This document shows positions 37,251 through 49,934 of a stretch of DNA of 64,000 nt, piece by piece. The notes beneath the pieces are model-generated. The model made no database searches. It saw nothing but the letters and a program-made list of their open reading frames with translations, and was not told where the DNA came from. A program made the position numbers and the translations under genes. Origin of the DNA: Polytrichum commune. Its lineage: Eukaryota > Streptophyta > Polytrichopsida > Polytrichales > Polytrichaceae. Each line of letters begins with the position of its first letter. Position 1 is the stretch's first letter. Where the stretch lies: contig OX485809.1 of NCBI GenBank assembly GCA_950295325.1, positions 12,772,001 to 12,836,000 of the forward strand, in the 5' to 3' direction.

Positions 37251-38838
37251 ACCTCAAAACAAGTGAAACTGAAGAGTTTGTTGATGGACTACAGTGAGAC
37301 AATGAGTCATCAAGACGAACACCAATAGAACTTTTAGCACGACAAATACTCAAGAGGATGAATGGAACTCAATAATTCCTAGATTGCTTTCAAGGTGGAA
37401 TGGATACAAAGAGCACCGCATGTTTAATAGGTTATGCATCCTGCATCTCATGAGGAACACAATTTTTTTATGAAAGGTGGTGTGGATAGCTTGTCAAAGG
37501 CACAACAGCGCAGTGTTTGTGCCGCTTGCCTAAAATGCAAAAGGACTAGGGCCAACATTATTAAAATAACATTTTCTTATCACGTGTGCATAGTTTGTTG
37601 GACATATGATATATGTTATCAAATCAATAAGTCCGTGTTATTAAACCAATTAGATCAACTAACCAATTAGAGACTCACAAGACTCACAAGTGATCATCCA
37701 GTCAAACAAGTACATAACAATTATGGATTTACACTAATATGAATGGTAGATTGTAGTGAATCAACATAATCATCAAACGTAACAAAATTTCATAATAGGA
37801 CATCAACGACCAACACATAATTGAACTAAGTGCGATAAAAAATACTCATGCACAACGTACAAATCTAGTGGGTGTAAGCACAAAACAAGAAGATGTTTGC
37901 ACCGAGCTATGGAATCTTGGCATCATAAGCTTAGAGAAGAAGACGACTTGATTACATGCATAATTTGTATAAAATTGTAGTACACACTAATATATTCAGA
38001 GCTATTAATTTCATTGCATAACACATTTCTGGATTTGGTGCATGATACATTAGCAAATCTTGATTGTATAACACATTGACAAATCTCATTTGCATAACAC
38101 ATTAGCAAATGTGGTGCGAAACCGAGGAGATGGGAGCAAGGAATGTTCCCAATGTCCGAGGAGAGTATGTGGCTTGAAAGATGACTAACATCGTTGGAGC
38201 TAACCCCCCCCCCCCCCCCCCCCCCCCGCGGTCAAGCAAGTTGAGGTCAACATCCTAGACATGCCCAATAAATTTTGGTTTGGCCACTGACGTGTGGGCC
38301 ACATGCGGTGGACTCTTAGGCGGACAACCCAATAGAGGTGCTTTAGTGTCCAACATATATCAACACTTGAGACCAACTTTGTAAACTCCAAATATTTCAT
38401 TGTACAAATGTAGTTGTTGTACAACTCAACCACCTAGTTGTTGCCAAAAACCAATAAAAACTCCTCAAACTACTCTGTACAATTACACTCTATGTTAGTG
38501 CCTAATAATCTCCTCTACTGAAAGTGGCGTACTTTAATTTACAACCTTACACACGAGAGCAGAAAAAGAAACAATGAAAATGTTAGTGGTGCTTAGGGTA
38601 ACCTTTATGACCAACCTTCTGAAACTCACTACCTTGCCCCTGTGAAACTCATACAATACCCTTGAAAATGCACCTAGTACAAAACTGGCAGCTTTCTGTT
38701 TGCCTTTTCGATGTAGTCATGGATGGGATTTTCACGCTTTAGGCTTTAGGGTTCTCATCAGCAGCACAGCCTTTCACGCAAGGGAATCACCAAAACATGG
38801 GAGTCCAGCTTGTCTGATGTTACATAAAACTGGGCATT
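37251..38838. other. Intergenic
   Basis: Contains about three copies of an approximately 31-bp ATAACACATT…CAAAT repeat (38015–38110) and the poly-C tract. No gene. Confidence 0.5.
38200..38227 (+). repeat. Poly-C tract
   Basis: An uninterrupted run of about 26 C. Shorter C or G runs occur at 79–89, 6260–6273, 26829–26837, 31965–31974, 60891–60900 and 63890–63902. Lengths may be unreliable. Confidence 0.85.
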
Positions 38839-38988
38839 CTATAACTCCCCAGGGGGGTATGGCATGTCAGTAATTGTGAAACTACAGAAACCTTCAACAC
38901 CACTCGGTGTTTCTGGGACCACCAAGCTCCCGTGTTGTTGAACCTCCATCCCAAATCGTGCAACTCCAGAGTCCTCAGGGTTAAAACC
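38839..38988 (-). CDS. Candidate terminal exon of an unidentified minus-strand gene
   Basis: An acceptor (GTCGGTGCAG) is followed by 49 codons and a TAG. The peptide is balanced and protein-like (ARFGMEVQQHGSLVVPETPSG near its start; DMPYPPGEL at its end). A further open stretch at about 39155–39285 on the same strand (VVGDLPRESTLGEILFGKV) precedes it. It could be a gene downstream of the ABI3-like gene or its 3' region. Family not recognised. Confidence 0.3.
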   Translation of the reverse strand, partial: GFNPEDSGVARFGMEVQQHGSLVVPETPSGVEGFCSFTITDMPYPPGEL

Positions 38989-39324
38989 CTGCACCGACAC
39001 AAATCATAGCATTCTGAAGCATGTTGAGGACGTTCTCTTTAAATTGTAGCTTCAAGTGCAGATTCAAGAAATAAGGTTCTTGGTTTCTTTGTGCATGAAT
39101 GCCAATCATAGTCAATTGGCTAGCTCTCATTATTGAATTCCTCATTGTTACCTATCTTCAGATAAAGCCTTCTCCCATCTACCATGATTCAACTGAAGGA
39201 CCTTGCCAAAAAGGATCTCACCAAGTGTAGACTCTCTAGGGAGATCGCCCACTACACCACTTGAGAATGTCGTGATGCATCCCAAGAATCAACAAGCATC
39301 TTACACGTTTACTTTTTAATTTAT

Positions 39325-42300
39325 TCATTTTATCCCTAAATGCCTATTAGGCCCAAAAATGGTTGATGGATTATTCAATGCACTCATTTCATCGTAAGGG
39401 AAGCTTCTAGGAATGCTGTCACCACGTTCGTTGGACTCCATAAATGTTTTCTTCGACATGGAAGTGGTCCCATCTTGATATGATCAAGTTTGCGATCCCA
39501 AGAAAATAATGTCAATTACTGGCCTTTGTTGGATATCCTACTTTATATTATTATTGTTTTTTGCTACAATCCTTACTTTTTGACCACACTTGCTTGATTC
39601 CTTTCAATCAATGAATGCACATGGAACTCATTACCATACCATGTGCAGAAATTATGGATTTTCGAAGGTAAAACGATTCTAGATTGATAATATAGAGTTC
39701 ATGAAGGAGTTTACATACTAAACCAAACTGATAGTCTCTATAAAAAGAAACTATCTGAGGTTCAGATGCAGGAGTGAAATGAGATAGGCAACCTGATAAG
39801 AAGGTTAATGGCTCTTGCGGCTTGTCTGATCTCTGATTCATCCGAAAGCCCTCATTTACTTGGGTACTATCCTTCGGCTTGGCTTTGACATGCTCAGTCT
39901 TGGTTCTTCGGCCATTAGAATCGGACACCTTTTGACCTCGAATCACCTGAGTAACAACAAAATGACAGCATCCAAAGGTCACAAGGTGGTATACGTCATC
40001 ATAGTAGATTGTATATGGTATTTAGTCTCACTTACTGCAGCAATTGGAAACTCTGCAATACTGAACCTTATTACTAAAAATTTCACTTCTTACAAAAGTA
40101 CAATAGGTAGTTTGGGCATCATAGTACATAAAAGATAATACCGGGCAAATACTTGCATTATAAATAAAAAGCTATGGTACAGCGTGATTCTGAATAGTAA
40201 GTGACACTTCATACTACAGTTTGAGGGCCTGTGACTATTGATTTTATGGTGGAATATGTCGTTACCATCCCACTCCACTTTACACTAGATAGAGGTTGAG
40301 CCTAGGAGACCAAGGATGTTTGAATGAATGAAAACTTACATACAATCCAACATGACATGAGCATGTTTCATGGTCTACTGGATTTTGCGTCAAGCCAATC
40401 TCAAGGACGTGGGTCTACCACAAAACCAAGAGACCATGACGCTTCAAATTTCACAACCCTTGATTTATTATTACTTATTGTGTAGGAAGACCCAAATGAA
40501 TAGGATGGTCATGAGAGCCCAGTCACGTATATCTTTCCACTTGAAGGCCCATGCCCACATGAAACTCAATTCCAATTCTCCAGGTAAGGTGTTCATATGA
40601 GTTTCAAGAGCCCTCATAATTTCATGGTCACGGCCCCTGGCCATACAGGAAAGTGGCCCTAAATACAATAACAAACGTAGTCCACATACAAATGTAAGAA
40701 TAGACTCACATAGGTGCCTTGGTACGTTCGGTAGCAGAGAATTAGGTCGCCTTCTCGAAGATGATGATATATCACAAACTCACCTGCATGAGTACAAGGA
40801 CAGCCACCCCAGAAAATCAATTTTTTTGTGAGACAGGAAATGCATCAGCAATTCATTTAGGCCAAAGCACACAAATGGGACTAGTTGGGGGAATCCGTAC
40901 CCATATTCTCCAGTATATACATCCGGCTCTTATTGTTCGGCCAGAACCTGGCACCCCACCGTTTACAATGCACAGTGTTTTCTGTGTCAGTAGCTAGAGG
41001 AAAAAAGTATACATTTCTCAAAAGGTAAACTGGAGGGGGGTGCGAGAGATTTGGACTTGATATGATACCGGATGAGACATATTCTACTTTAAGAGCATCT
41101 CCAACAATCAATGTAAAATGATTCTCTCAATAATTGGCTATCTAAGTTTCACCAGGGCAAAGTTGCATACTCTTCTCTCCCACCCACAAAGCCCAAACCT
41201 TGTCCAATAATTTTTTGAGTCCATCAATGATTCAATAAAAGAGAGTCAACCCTCTAAACCCTTTCCCAAACTTGCAGATCGAGTAACCAAGGACTTTAGA
41301 GGGTTGTCTTTCTCTCAATTATCAATGGCTAGTGAAGATTTCTGACATAAGGTAGACAACCCTTGATCACTTTTCTTGTTAGGACACCTATATTTGAGTG
41401 GTGTGTGGTTTGATGCGGATCTAAGAATGCTTACCAAGAAAACATTTGTTCGAAAGAGATTGGATTGTGTGCTCAAATTATAATAACCATTCTAGGATCA
41501 AGAGTCAACATAAGTTGAGGGACCTAATTTACCATTTAATCAACACAAGAATTTTCAATTTGATAATGATTGAGATATTCATATGAGCTCCGGAAATTAG
41601 GGAAAAGGTGGCTACGGCCTTGCTTTGGATTTGCTAAACATCTTGTACTAATAGCGTGTTTCATATCCTAGGAAAAAGCAATTATGGAAGACTTGTCTAC
41701 CTTGTATGGACTTCATGTGTGAGATGAACATGTGGCATTCGCCCAAAATACTTCAATATCCAATAACTATTGAGAGAATCATTTTCCAGTGAGCATAGGA
41801 GTTGGTCGAACATCTTGGACCTGATCATGTTTTATAGATTATTCAATACCATACCTGTAGCGCACATTCCAGTACTTGCCAGTATCATAGTCCTCCAAGG
41901 CAATCGACATCCCTTCTCTAATGAGCAAGAACGGCAAGTGCCGTTCTGCTTCTTTCTGCCACACCAATTTGCTGAGGGTTAGAGTTTAGGGTTTTCTTGT
42001 AGGAAAACATTTTTGAAGAAGCTGTGATTTGAAGAACATGGCATGTGATTGTAAATAGACCACTTGCCTTAGGCAGAATCATACGGCCCAAGCTGCTCAC
42101 ATCGCTGGGTCGAAGCTCCTTATGGAAGAGGAACACAAAACCCTGCCAAACGGGGAAAAATGAGATTTGACCCACAATCACGGGCATCATCATCCTTGGA
42201 CACAAAAACTAATGCTGAACTCGTATCAACTCTTTTTTGATACCGCTCAAGCATGTATTATGACAATTTTACCATTTTTTATAAAAACCAGTAGGTGATG

Positions 42301-45300
42301 AGTACTTAAGGATAATTATGTTTTTGGTACCATTTGGGTCTATTGACCATGCAAGAACCTTCATTTTCGAGTAGCATTACCTTAATATAAGAAGCACATA
42401 TAGTTTATGAGAATGTCCACCAGCTTAACGTCAAGCTCATGTGTTGGTTTTGGTTTATCTACCAATAAAACTGTGAGCCCTTATAACTTTCGCGTATGGA
42501 GCTCAAGACATACTTTGGTGTGAGTTAATCCCCTGTCAATTTCTAACAAGAGGAACTGTTTAGAGCTGATAAGAGTATCTATGCTCGGCCCTTAAAGTGA
42601 CAGTTTAAGCAGCATCAACCCAAGTCGGAACTTTTGAAATCTGGAGTAAAAATGGGGAGATGTTTTTACATGTTTTTCTTTGGCAAGGTCCAGCTCCAAT
42701 TCCTGCAACCTCCTATCCCCCATACTCGATCCTATTGCCCTGCGACTAAACCGTGGCTGCTCTGCTAAACCCAAGTTTTGGTGAGCTGGATGTGCCCTCC
42801 AGTGCCCTCGTTGACGCGCCATGCGCGACTTGCGAATTGCCCTTGTATGCGCCGCGGCTTCGCTCCTGGCCCTTTTATCCACTCCTGCAATGGACGTGAA
42901 CAATACGCAATTTTTGGGAGTTTGCTACTTGGAATTGACAAGCTCTCATCCAAATCTTCAACTATTTATTGAGATTTTGACCAATCCTCAAGCTCTCAAT
43001 AGTTTGAGCAAGTGTACAGTGGCCATGCTCAAAGTGAGATATCATCCAGGGGCCCAGATGGTACTAAACAAATGAGATTTCATCATGAGCGGAGAATGCT
43101 TGAAAAAAAGCCCGTTGGCTTTGACCCCACAAACCAAGAGCCTCAAATTGTTGACATTATTACGCTGCTTCCGTGAGGTTGCTCGTCTTAGGTTTTGACC
43201 AAGAGAGACAGACTGAGAGCTTGTTGGAGTCGTTCCATTGGAGCGCCGTCTACACACGTTGCCAGCCCAATAAAAAGGACAAGCTGTCAAGTTGAAACCT
43301 CAAGTACTAAGCGACCTCCACAAGATAGCAGATTAGCAAGAGGGACCAAGAGCTTGTCAGAGTGGAGTCGCTCCACATGGGATCCATCGAGGCGCCATCT
43401 ACATGTTGTAAGCCCGGTACAACGTTCAAGCCCAAAAGGTTGAAAGCTCGAGTGGAAAGTGGAGTGTAAAGTGGAGCTGAGTTAAGAAGCGTGAGTAAGA
43501 GGCTCCTTTCTTGTCAATGAGAAGGATGTCTCCTTTCTTCAATCTCTCTGGTGTAAAGTTTGTAAAAACAACACTAGTTTTAACATTGAGGTATGTGCAC
43601 CTATGTTGGTTTGTGAGTGGAGAGTTACTCTTTTACACTATAAGCAAGTGCGGAATGTCACTTGTGGTCTCACATTCTCACAATCGTGAGCTGTCAAACA
43701 AGGTGTTAACATATATTTTCAAGAAGCACTTTATCATATGTCTAAAGGCGGGGCATAAAGCAAGATGGAAAGCACAAACGGATGCCCCTATATGACCACG
43801 ATGGTTTTTAATATTCAGACTCAGAAAATCCGAAAGGAATTGGGATACGAATTGAATGATTTTTCGTCGAATGGCTTCCACGTCCACTTTAAGAAGATAC
43901 TCCAATGAGACAAACAATCAACACATAAGTTGGATCACTCTAATACGCCACTCGCATATGGCGAATGTAGGACGTTTTAGAGTCAAAGACCCTCCCCAAA
44001 GTAAGGGAGCCATCTTTTTATGCACTTCAATGTCGGATCACCAAGAATGTTCGACGTCCGATCGTGATGTTCTACACGGTCGTCGAACGTTTCAAAACGT
44101 TCGACAAACCTCAAAACACAATATACCGAAGACCAGTTACCTTCCTCGTCACAAATCACGGCTTGCGATTGGTGACAACTTAATTGGTGTCTCATTGTTG
44201 TGTGTGAGTCATGACTCTCTGCCGGAACACTTTACTCGCAACGTTGGATGTTTCGGAACAATCAACACCTCAAAAACTTTTTGCACTTGCACATGCGAGG
44301 CTACTTTCTGAAACGTCCGGCGTTCAACGTGTGCGAGCGGTGTATAAGTCCCCAACTCGCCCCCAAAAAAATGTGTGGGGAATCGATGCAACAAGCTTAC
44401 CTTGATTGGAATTATAGCAATTGTTTGACTCGGCTATGCAAGGATGATGATAATGCCATGCAGGCGCCATGGGATGTTTGAACAAGCACAGATACTCTAT
44501 GCCTTGCGCAATGGAGGTGAAATCATTGCGTTGCTTGGCCCACACCAGGATGTGATCCATCAAAGCTCGCAATCCTTGGTCGCCACCACCCAGTTTTTCA
44601 ATTGCTTCCTTTAGAGGGATGTCGTTGATGTTGATCCTCCGCAACATATCTTGCAGATGCTCATCCACCATGGTGGGGGGTACTCTCAAGGCTGCAGCTG
44701 CTTCATCATCACATTGAAAAGGCGGTAATGATTCGGAGGACACTACACTCGTCGATGTCGATGTCGATGACGATAGTGCGGTAGTCCACAAGTCTGTGTT
44801 GATGAACAGGTCGATGTCGTCCATTGTTTCCACTGGGATCTGCAACTGCTGCACATCGGCGGTGTGAAGTTTGTTGGGCGGAGGAGGAGGTTGGTCGTAT
44901 GATGATACAGCTGGATGACCTTGAGGTGCCATGAAGGTGGTTAGGCCATCTGAATCCAAATAGTCTTCAAAGCCTGCCATCATAGTCAGCATCAAAACCA
45001 ACCATCTGTGTTGAAGTGAAGAGCCACCCCCATCCATCCTTCCTTTCTTTTTTACTTACTTTCTTTCCTTGCTCCATCAACCAGTTATCTGAAGCATCAT
45101 CCAAAATTGCAGGCATTTTGAATTGCAGAGCACAGAGTGTTGCGCTTTGTGTCGTCGACAGCATCACCAGGCTTCAAAACCAAATGTCGAGCAATTGTTG
45201 TCCTCATACATCTACCAGTAGTTCAAAGCAAGGCTTCGGATAAATTTTTTTTAAAAAAACACCATCACGCAGACTGATCACACCGTATAGAGAAAATATC

Positions 45301-46210
45301 CTCACTTCGAATGATAATACACAAATTCGGACCCCACATCCCCAGTTTTGCTTAACAAATTTGGTCACATTATACTGCCAAGTGCTGAGGATATTTGAAA
45401 CAAGGTGGTGTGGACTACAAGAATCTAACATTCTGAGAGCTATATGTTGTGATGATAAACATCTCCTTCCCGAAAACACCGGTCCTTCCATGCTCTCATT
45501 CCACCTGACCAGACGTTTGCTAAGCAAATGAAAGACTTGACTCGACTCCATCGATGCGACTGTAAATGGTCGCATACATCAAACAGCATCATGTTGGTAG
45601 GCATCTGCTACAAATTTGCTTTACAAATTGGTCACATTATACCGCCAAATGCCATTGATATTTGAAACAAGGTGATGTGGACAATATGGTGTGATAAACA
45701 TCTCCTTGCCAGAAAACACCCTTCCATACAGTCGCTCCACACGACCAGACAATTGCTAAGAAAATGAAAGACTTCACTCGACTACATCGATGTCATTGTT
45801 ATGTTGACCCATCGAGAAAATCGGGCACTTAATGGACACATCATACATCATACAGCATCATTTGGGTAGGCATCTGCTACAGACAGACAGATGTGGATTC
45901 CACAAAATGTGGCACAAACCCTTCGTCGATAGGAGAAAGACAGCAACGTCAGTCGAAGTTTTGACATAAGCATGCCCAGATTATAGATACCGATGTGAAG
46001 AGAACGAAGATTAGATTGGATTGATTCCTCCATACCTGGTGAGAAGTAATCGTATGCTGCCATGTCGTTGCTTCGAGGACACTCTCTCTCCGGATGGCTG
46101 GGAGGTGGATCCTCGTATGAAGTTGAGCTGCCTTGTCCAGAAAACAACATTTGCTCTGTCCAAAAGTCTTGTAGTGGTGGGCACGGGCTTCGAGGGATAC
46201 TGACCGCCAT
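39325..46210 (-). CDS. ABI3: ABI3/VP1-type B3-domain transcription factor (nine exons)
   Basis: Predicted nuclear regulator of abscisic-acid and desiccation responses, by family. Exons (high to low): 46210–46036, 44973–44401, 42884–42670, 42142–42068, 41955–41855, 40947–40901, 40783–40710, 39946–39793, 39473–39325, giving about 520 aa. Every junction keeps frame. B1-like region lies at about residues 165–207 (KLGGG motif). B2 shows RKSRMARQR at 267–275. B3 runs from about 328: SDVSSLGRMILPK, KEAERHLP, FWPNNKSRMYILEN at 381, REGDLI, IRGQKV at 422. The N-terminus is acidic and Ser/Pro/Thr-rich. Intron 4 uses a GC donor (AAG|GCAAGT). If exon 8 is not spliced it reads to 39608 with a hydrophobic tail that looks intronic, so I prefer the spliced end. 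The start ATG at 46210 sits in ATGGCG context; an upstream in-frame ATG at 46354 exists. I see no inactivating change. Confidence 0.88.
45351..45900. repeat. Diverged tandem duplication (about 250 bp ×2) in ABI3 intron 1
   Basis: Two consecutive blocks, about 45351–45610 and 45615–45895, share an ordered set of words: TTGGTCACATTATAC, ATATTTGAAACAAGGTG, ATAAACATCTCCTT, GAAAACACC, GAAAGACTT, GTAGGCATCTGCTA. Both lie between exons 1 and 2 of the ABI3-like gene. Differences include small indels, so the duplication is not recent. Confidence 0.75.
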
Positions 46211-48959
46211 TATGATTTGAGCGCAGGTTTTTGTGTGTTTGTGTCCAACCCAAAAAATACACACTGTTCTGTCTGCACCAAAAACACAAGAAATCGGTTC
46301 CTTACCCACGTCCTGGCACAAATCTTCTCTGTACCACCACCCAAAATTCTTCACCGAAAGCAGAAATCAAAGAACCTCAAAGAACATCCCCAACCACATG
46401 AATCATCCTCAAATGAAATGTGCGGTTTATAGATACCCATTCGTGATGAAAGATGCACCCTGCGTGTATATAGCATGCAAGACCATGCCCTAGCCTCTCA
46501 AATCCTCATCACTTCCTACCCAGACATAATGATGGTGACCACACTAAACCTCACAAAAACTACACAAGCAACCACAAACACTACACATTCAGCCAGATGT
46601 AAAATGGCATTCATTCCCACAATTGACAAACCTCAGCAGCTCCCAAATGCTACCACACCCCCCTTAAACCCACTTAACCCCAAAACCCAAACTACTCCAC
46701 ATCCACCATATCTTAACCCAAAACACACTCAATTATCCTATCACTGCAAACAAGCATCAAAATAGCAAGAAAGTCTCTAATTTTCCAACAAACCCACGAG
46801 TGTTCTTCAACTCAACAAAGCCCTTCTTCACACTTAACCTCCAAAGTCCCCTTGTCTCCGAATTACACCGAATTAAGCCCAACCCAAACCCAAACTCAAG
46901 ATTGAAAAGAAAAGAAAAGAAAAAAATCCCACATGTGTTACAATGTTTCGCCATGAAATTCAATCCCACCTGATGAGGAGGAGGAGGAGGAGGAGGATGA
47001 TGATTTCAGCGATTCACTTACACCATGACCATCAAATCATGTGGGTTCACTCTTTGTGCTGGTGCTTCCGGGGTACAGTGATTCCTCCCACCTTTGTTGA
47101 ATGCTGAACTCAGATGTTGCAAGCGCGAATGCTCAAACCGTGGCAAGCTCCGAAGTCACAATTCATCATCAAAAAGTGCTCTGATCGAGTTTGATCTTCG
47201 GGCTTCCAACAACCAGATCGACCTCGAGGCTGGGTCCAGGGGGAAGAGATTCTGAAATCTAGAGAATGCGTAGATTCTAGTATGACCGAGAGCGGAAGTA
47301 AGTGGAGGTGAGTATCTAGAGGACACATAAGAGGTATTCGTGGATCTACCACGGTTGGAGATCTGATGGGTAATCCTTCGATTTAGGAAGCGGCGAGTCC
47401 ACGTGTTTAGTTCTGATGACTTGCATGGCCTGAGTTCCAGAGTTTTCAGCCAATGAGAAGCTCCCAGGTACCCCCCCAACCCCACAGTTCCCCACTCCTT
47501 GGAGCCATTTCAAGTAAATTTTGGCCCTCAAGCCAGAGAATAATCCAAGGGACTAGGTCACAGCGATGCGGAGCTTTCTAGACCCACGTATGGGGGCATA
47601 TTTATCATGCCCCATGATATTATGTAGGACCAGTGTGAGAGTTCTAGATTGAGGAGTTCTTGTTTGTATGCACTGCCAAAACTGCAGCAACTTACGTTTG
47701 CATCTAATGGCCCCTCCCCACCTGACTTTACCAAATAACCAAACTCTTTCCTCACACCCGGGTAAAGCTCCCTCGGTTATAGGGGAGGCATCCAGCTATC
47801 CCAATGCATCTACTAGAGCTTGCTCCGAAGATTTTTGAGTAGGTTTTAGTTAAGTAGTTGTCACACATGTTCATGGTTTTATCTACCAAGTAATGACATG
47901 TTGGATAGTTTCTGTCCCATCCCCAAATGCCTTACTACTCATCTATCTTATCATTGGTTTTTGTTAATGGAGCTCCTCGTGCCCTCATAGCTAAGACTAA
48001 AAAACAACCAATCACAAGGGCGGGTGGCGGCACTGTCAAAAGTCCTATATTCTTGCCTCATGTCTAGGTACCAATGGGAGGGTCGGTGCTTGGGACTTAA
48101 AACCTCCACTTTTAAGCCATGCCACATCATCTGCCAACTAGGCTCGGCACTAGATAATGTCGATGGTGTGGGGGCCGTGTTGTTTAGAACCAACTTTTAG
48201 GCTTCACTAAAGTCAAATGGGAGGGGGCATAAGTGAGGTTACTTTGTGTAGGATGAAGAATGTTCACTGACGGTGATAAGTTAGAGATGCACGTTCCTTA
48301 TCAAGAAAGGGACTCTTGTGCCCAGAAGCAGCGACTAGCTCTACTATGAGCATGGTAGTGCATTGACTGTCCCAATTAGTGTGTGTTACCATTCGGAGTC
48401 ACGCAATGCAATAACGTCTTAGGCATCCATGTCGTACTTGGGACTTGGGACCTTAGGTGAAGTGGTAAGTCTCAACTTCCATGATCTCGATGGCTTAGAT
48501 TGCATGGATTGACCTTAAGTGACTTGGGGCTTAGGACTTGGGACCATGTGTGAACCGACCCTAAATTGGAAATTCACGATAAGTCCACCCACTTTTAAAG
48601 AGAAGGCGGAACCCCTAAGCAGGTAGAGTTTCATAAAACATGCCAGGGGGTGAAAGTAAAACATGCCCCATTTAGGTTGATGACCAATTTTACCCTGATT
48701 AAGTTCACTACATTGAATTGAGATTTCAAACATCAGTTTTAGGGTTAATATGAGTATATATACGTATGTAGCAATCTTAGTCTCTACAATACTAGTAATC
48801 AATGTTTGAACCCTCCTATCTGCCTATTTGCCCTCCTCTTTGGTAGGTGTTATGAACATGAACACCCCTTCAAGCACGCGCACTATTGAGTAAAGAGTAA
48901 TAAAATGTAACCACCGAGAACAACTACCGAATCAAGCAAAGGCCCATACCGACCCAGCT
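46211..48959. other. Upstream region of the ABI3-like gene
   Basis: Probable promoter/leader. It has a (GAG)n run at 46976 and a GC-richer patch (47100–47760). Open frames there look compositional. Confidence 0.4.
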
Positions 48960-49420
48960 TGGGTGAACCTTCCAAAATCCATTTTCACGTTACCACTAAG
49001 CCTTCTCTATGGCATAAAATGCCTTTAGCACTCCGAATCATGTCCAAATTCTTAAGTAGAGTTCTTGCCCCCAAAACAAGATTTATCTTGGTTTATTTTA
49101 AGAGCATCCATCCAAGCAACCTTCCCATACAAGATGCATGCATTTGAGATGAGCTATTCCACCTTAGACAAATGTCATTGCTCCTTCTTCAACACCATAT
49201 CATTCCTTGCAATCCATATGATTTAGAGAATATTGTCTTGCAAGAGATGCCAAATGGCATTCCACTTGACAAACTTCTCTTTCATTAATTCCCCCAACTA
49301 TCCATTCGGGTGAATTCCAATAAGGGTATGGAAGCGTCCAATTCCATTCGTGACCCAATTTACATAGAATATTTACTTTGGGTCTCCAAGTGAGCAATTA
49401 CATGCCTCAAAATCAACACA
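48960..49420 (-). mobile_element. LINE-type retrotransposon remnant (C-terminal region after reverse transcriptase)
   Basis: On the minus strand about 150 codons read, with interruptions, as the tail region of plant non-LTR retrotransposon proteins: KEKFVKWNAIWHLLQDNI, then IWIARNDMVLKKEQ, then CILYGKVAWMDALK. Several in-frame stops are present. Only this 3' part is recognised. Confidence 0.6.
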
Positions 49421-49934
49421 TACACTAATACTATGATGATTGTAAAGATTACAAAAGTCAGAAATCATGGGTTGAGTATCGAAGACAAAATGTTGATGCT
49501 AATCACTACTAGAGGACCACGACGCCTTTGACATTAATTGGTTTGATTCTAAAGTGAAAGTATCATATCTTGCCTAACTATCGATTGGCAACACGGTAAC
49601 ATTGATTTGGCACAATCAATTCAAAAACTCATCATGTGAAGTGTTGAACTTGCCATGATGCTATGGTATCATCCATCTTCAATCACGTAATAAGTCACAT
49701 GAAACTTTCATGAACTTATTGTTGAAACTCAAGGAAACATCTAAGATGAGTGGCATGTGCAACTATTTTGGTTTGTGGCCTATTATAGACCCCACTTTTG
49801 GAGATAGTTTAAACACATAGCACGTGTTAGATTTTTGAATCCAATAGCACCCAAGATGACCTATGTACATTGTGAAGGACACCATTTCGAGGGTCTGGCA
49901 ACGTTACATTTTAAAGAACTATCACATAAGACAT

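Noticed and set aside
38200-38227. Poly-C tracts as a functional signal
   Set aside because: They occur at unrelated positions and are prone to sequencing or assembly error.
42765-42953. Alternative minus-strand frame over ABI3 exon 3
   Set aside because: The frame encoding RKSRMARQR joins exons 2 and 4 in phase; the other does not.
45204-45575. 123-codon minus-strand ORF between ABI3 exons 1 and 2
   Set aside because: It overlaps the intronic tandem duplication, is not needed for frame, and has no family resemblance.
46475-46765. Thr/Pro-rich plus-strand ORF
   Set aside because: Low-complexity C/A-rich sequence upstream of ABI3, with no family resemblance.
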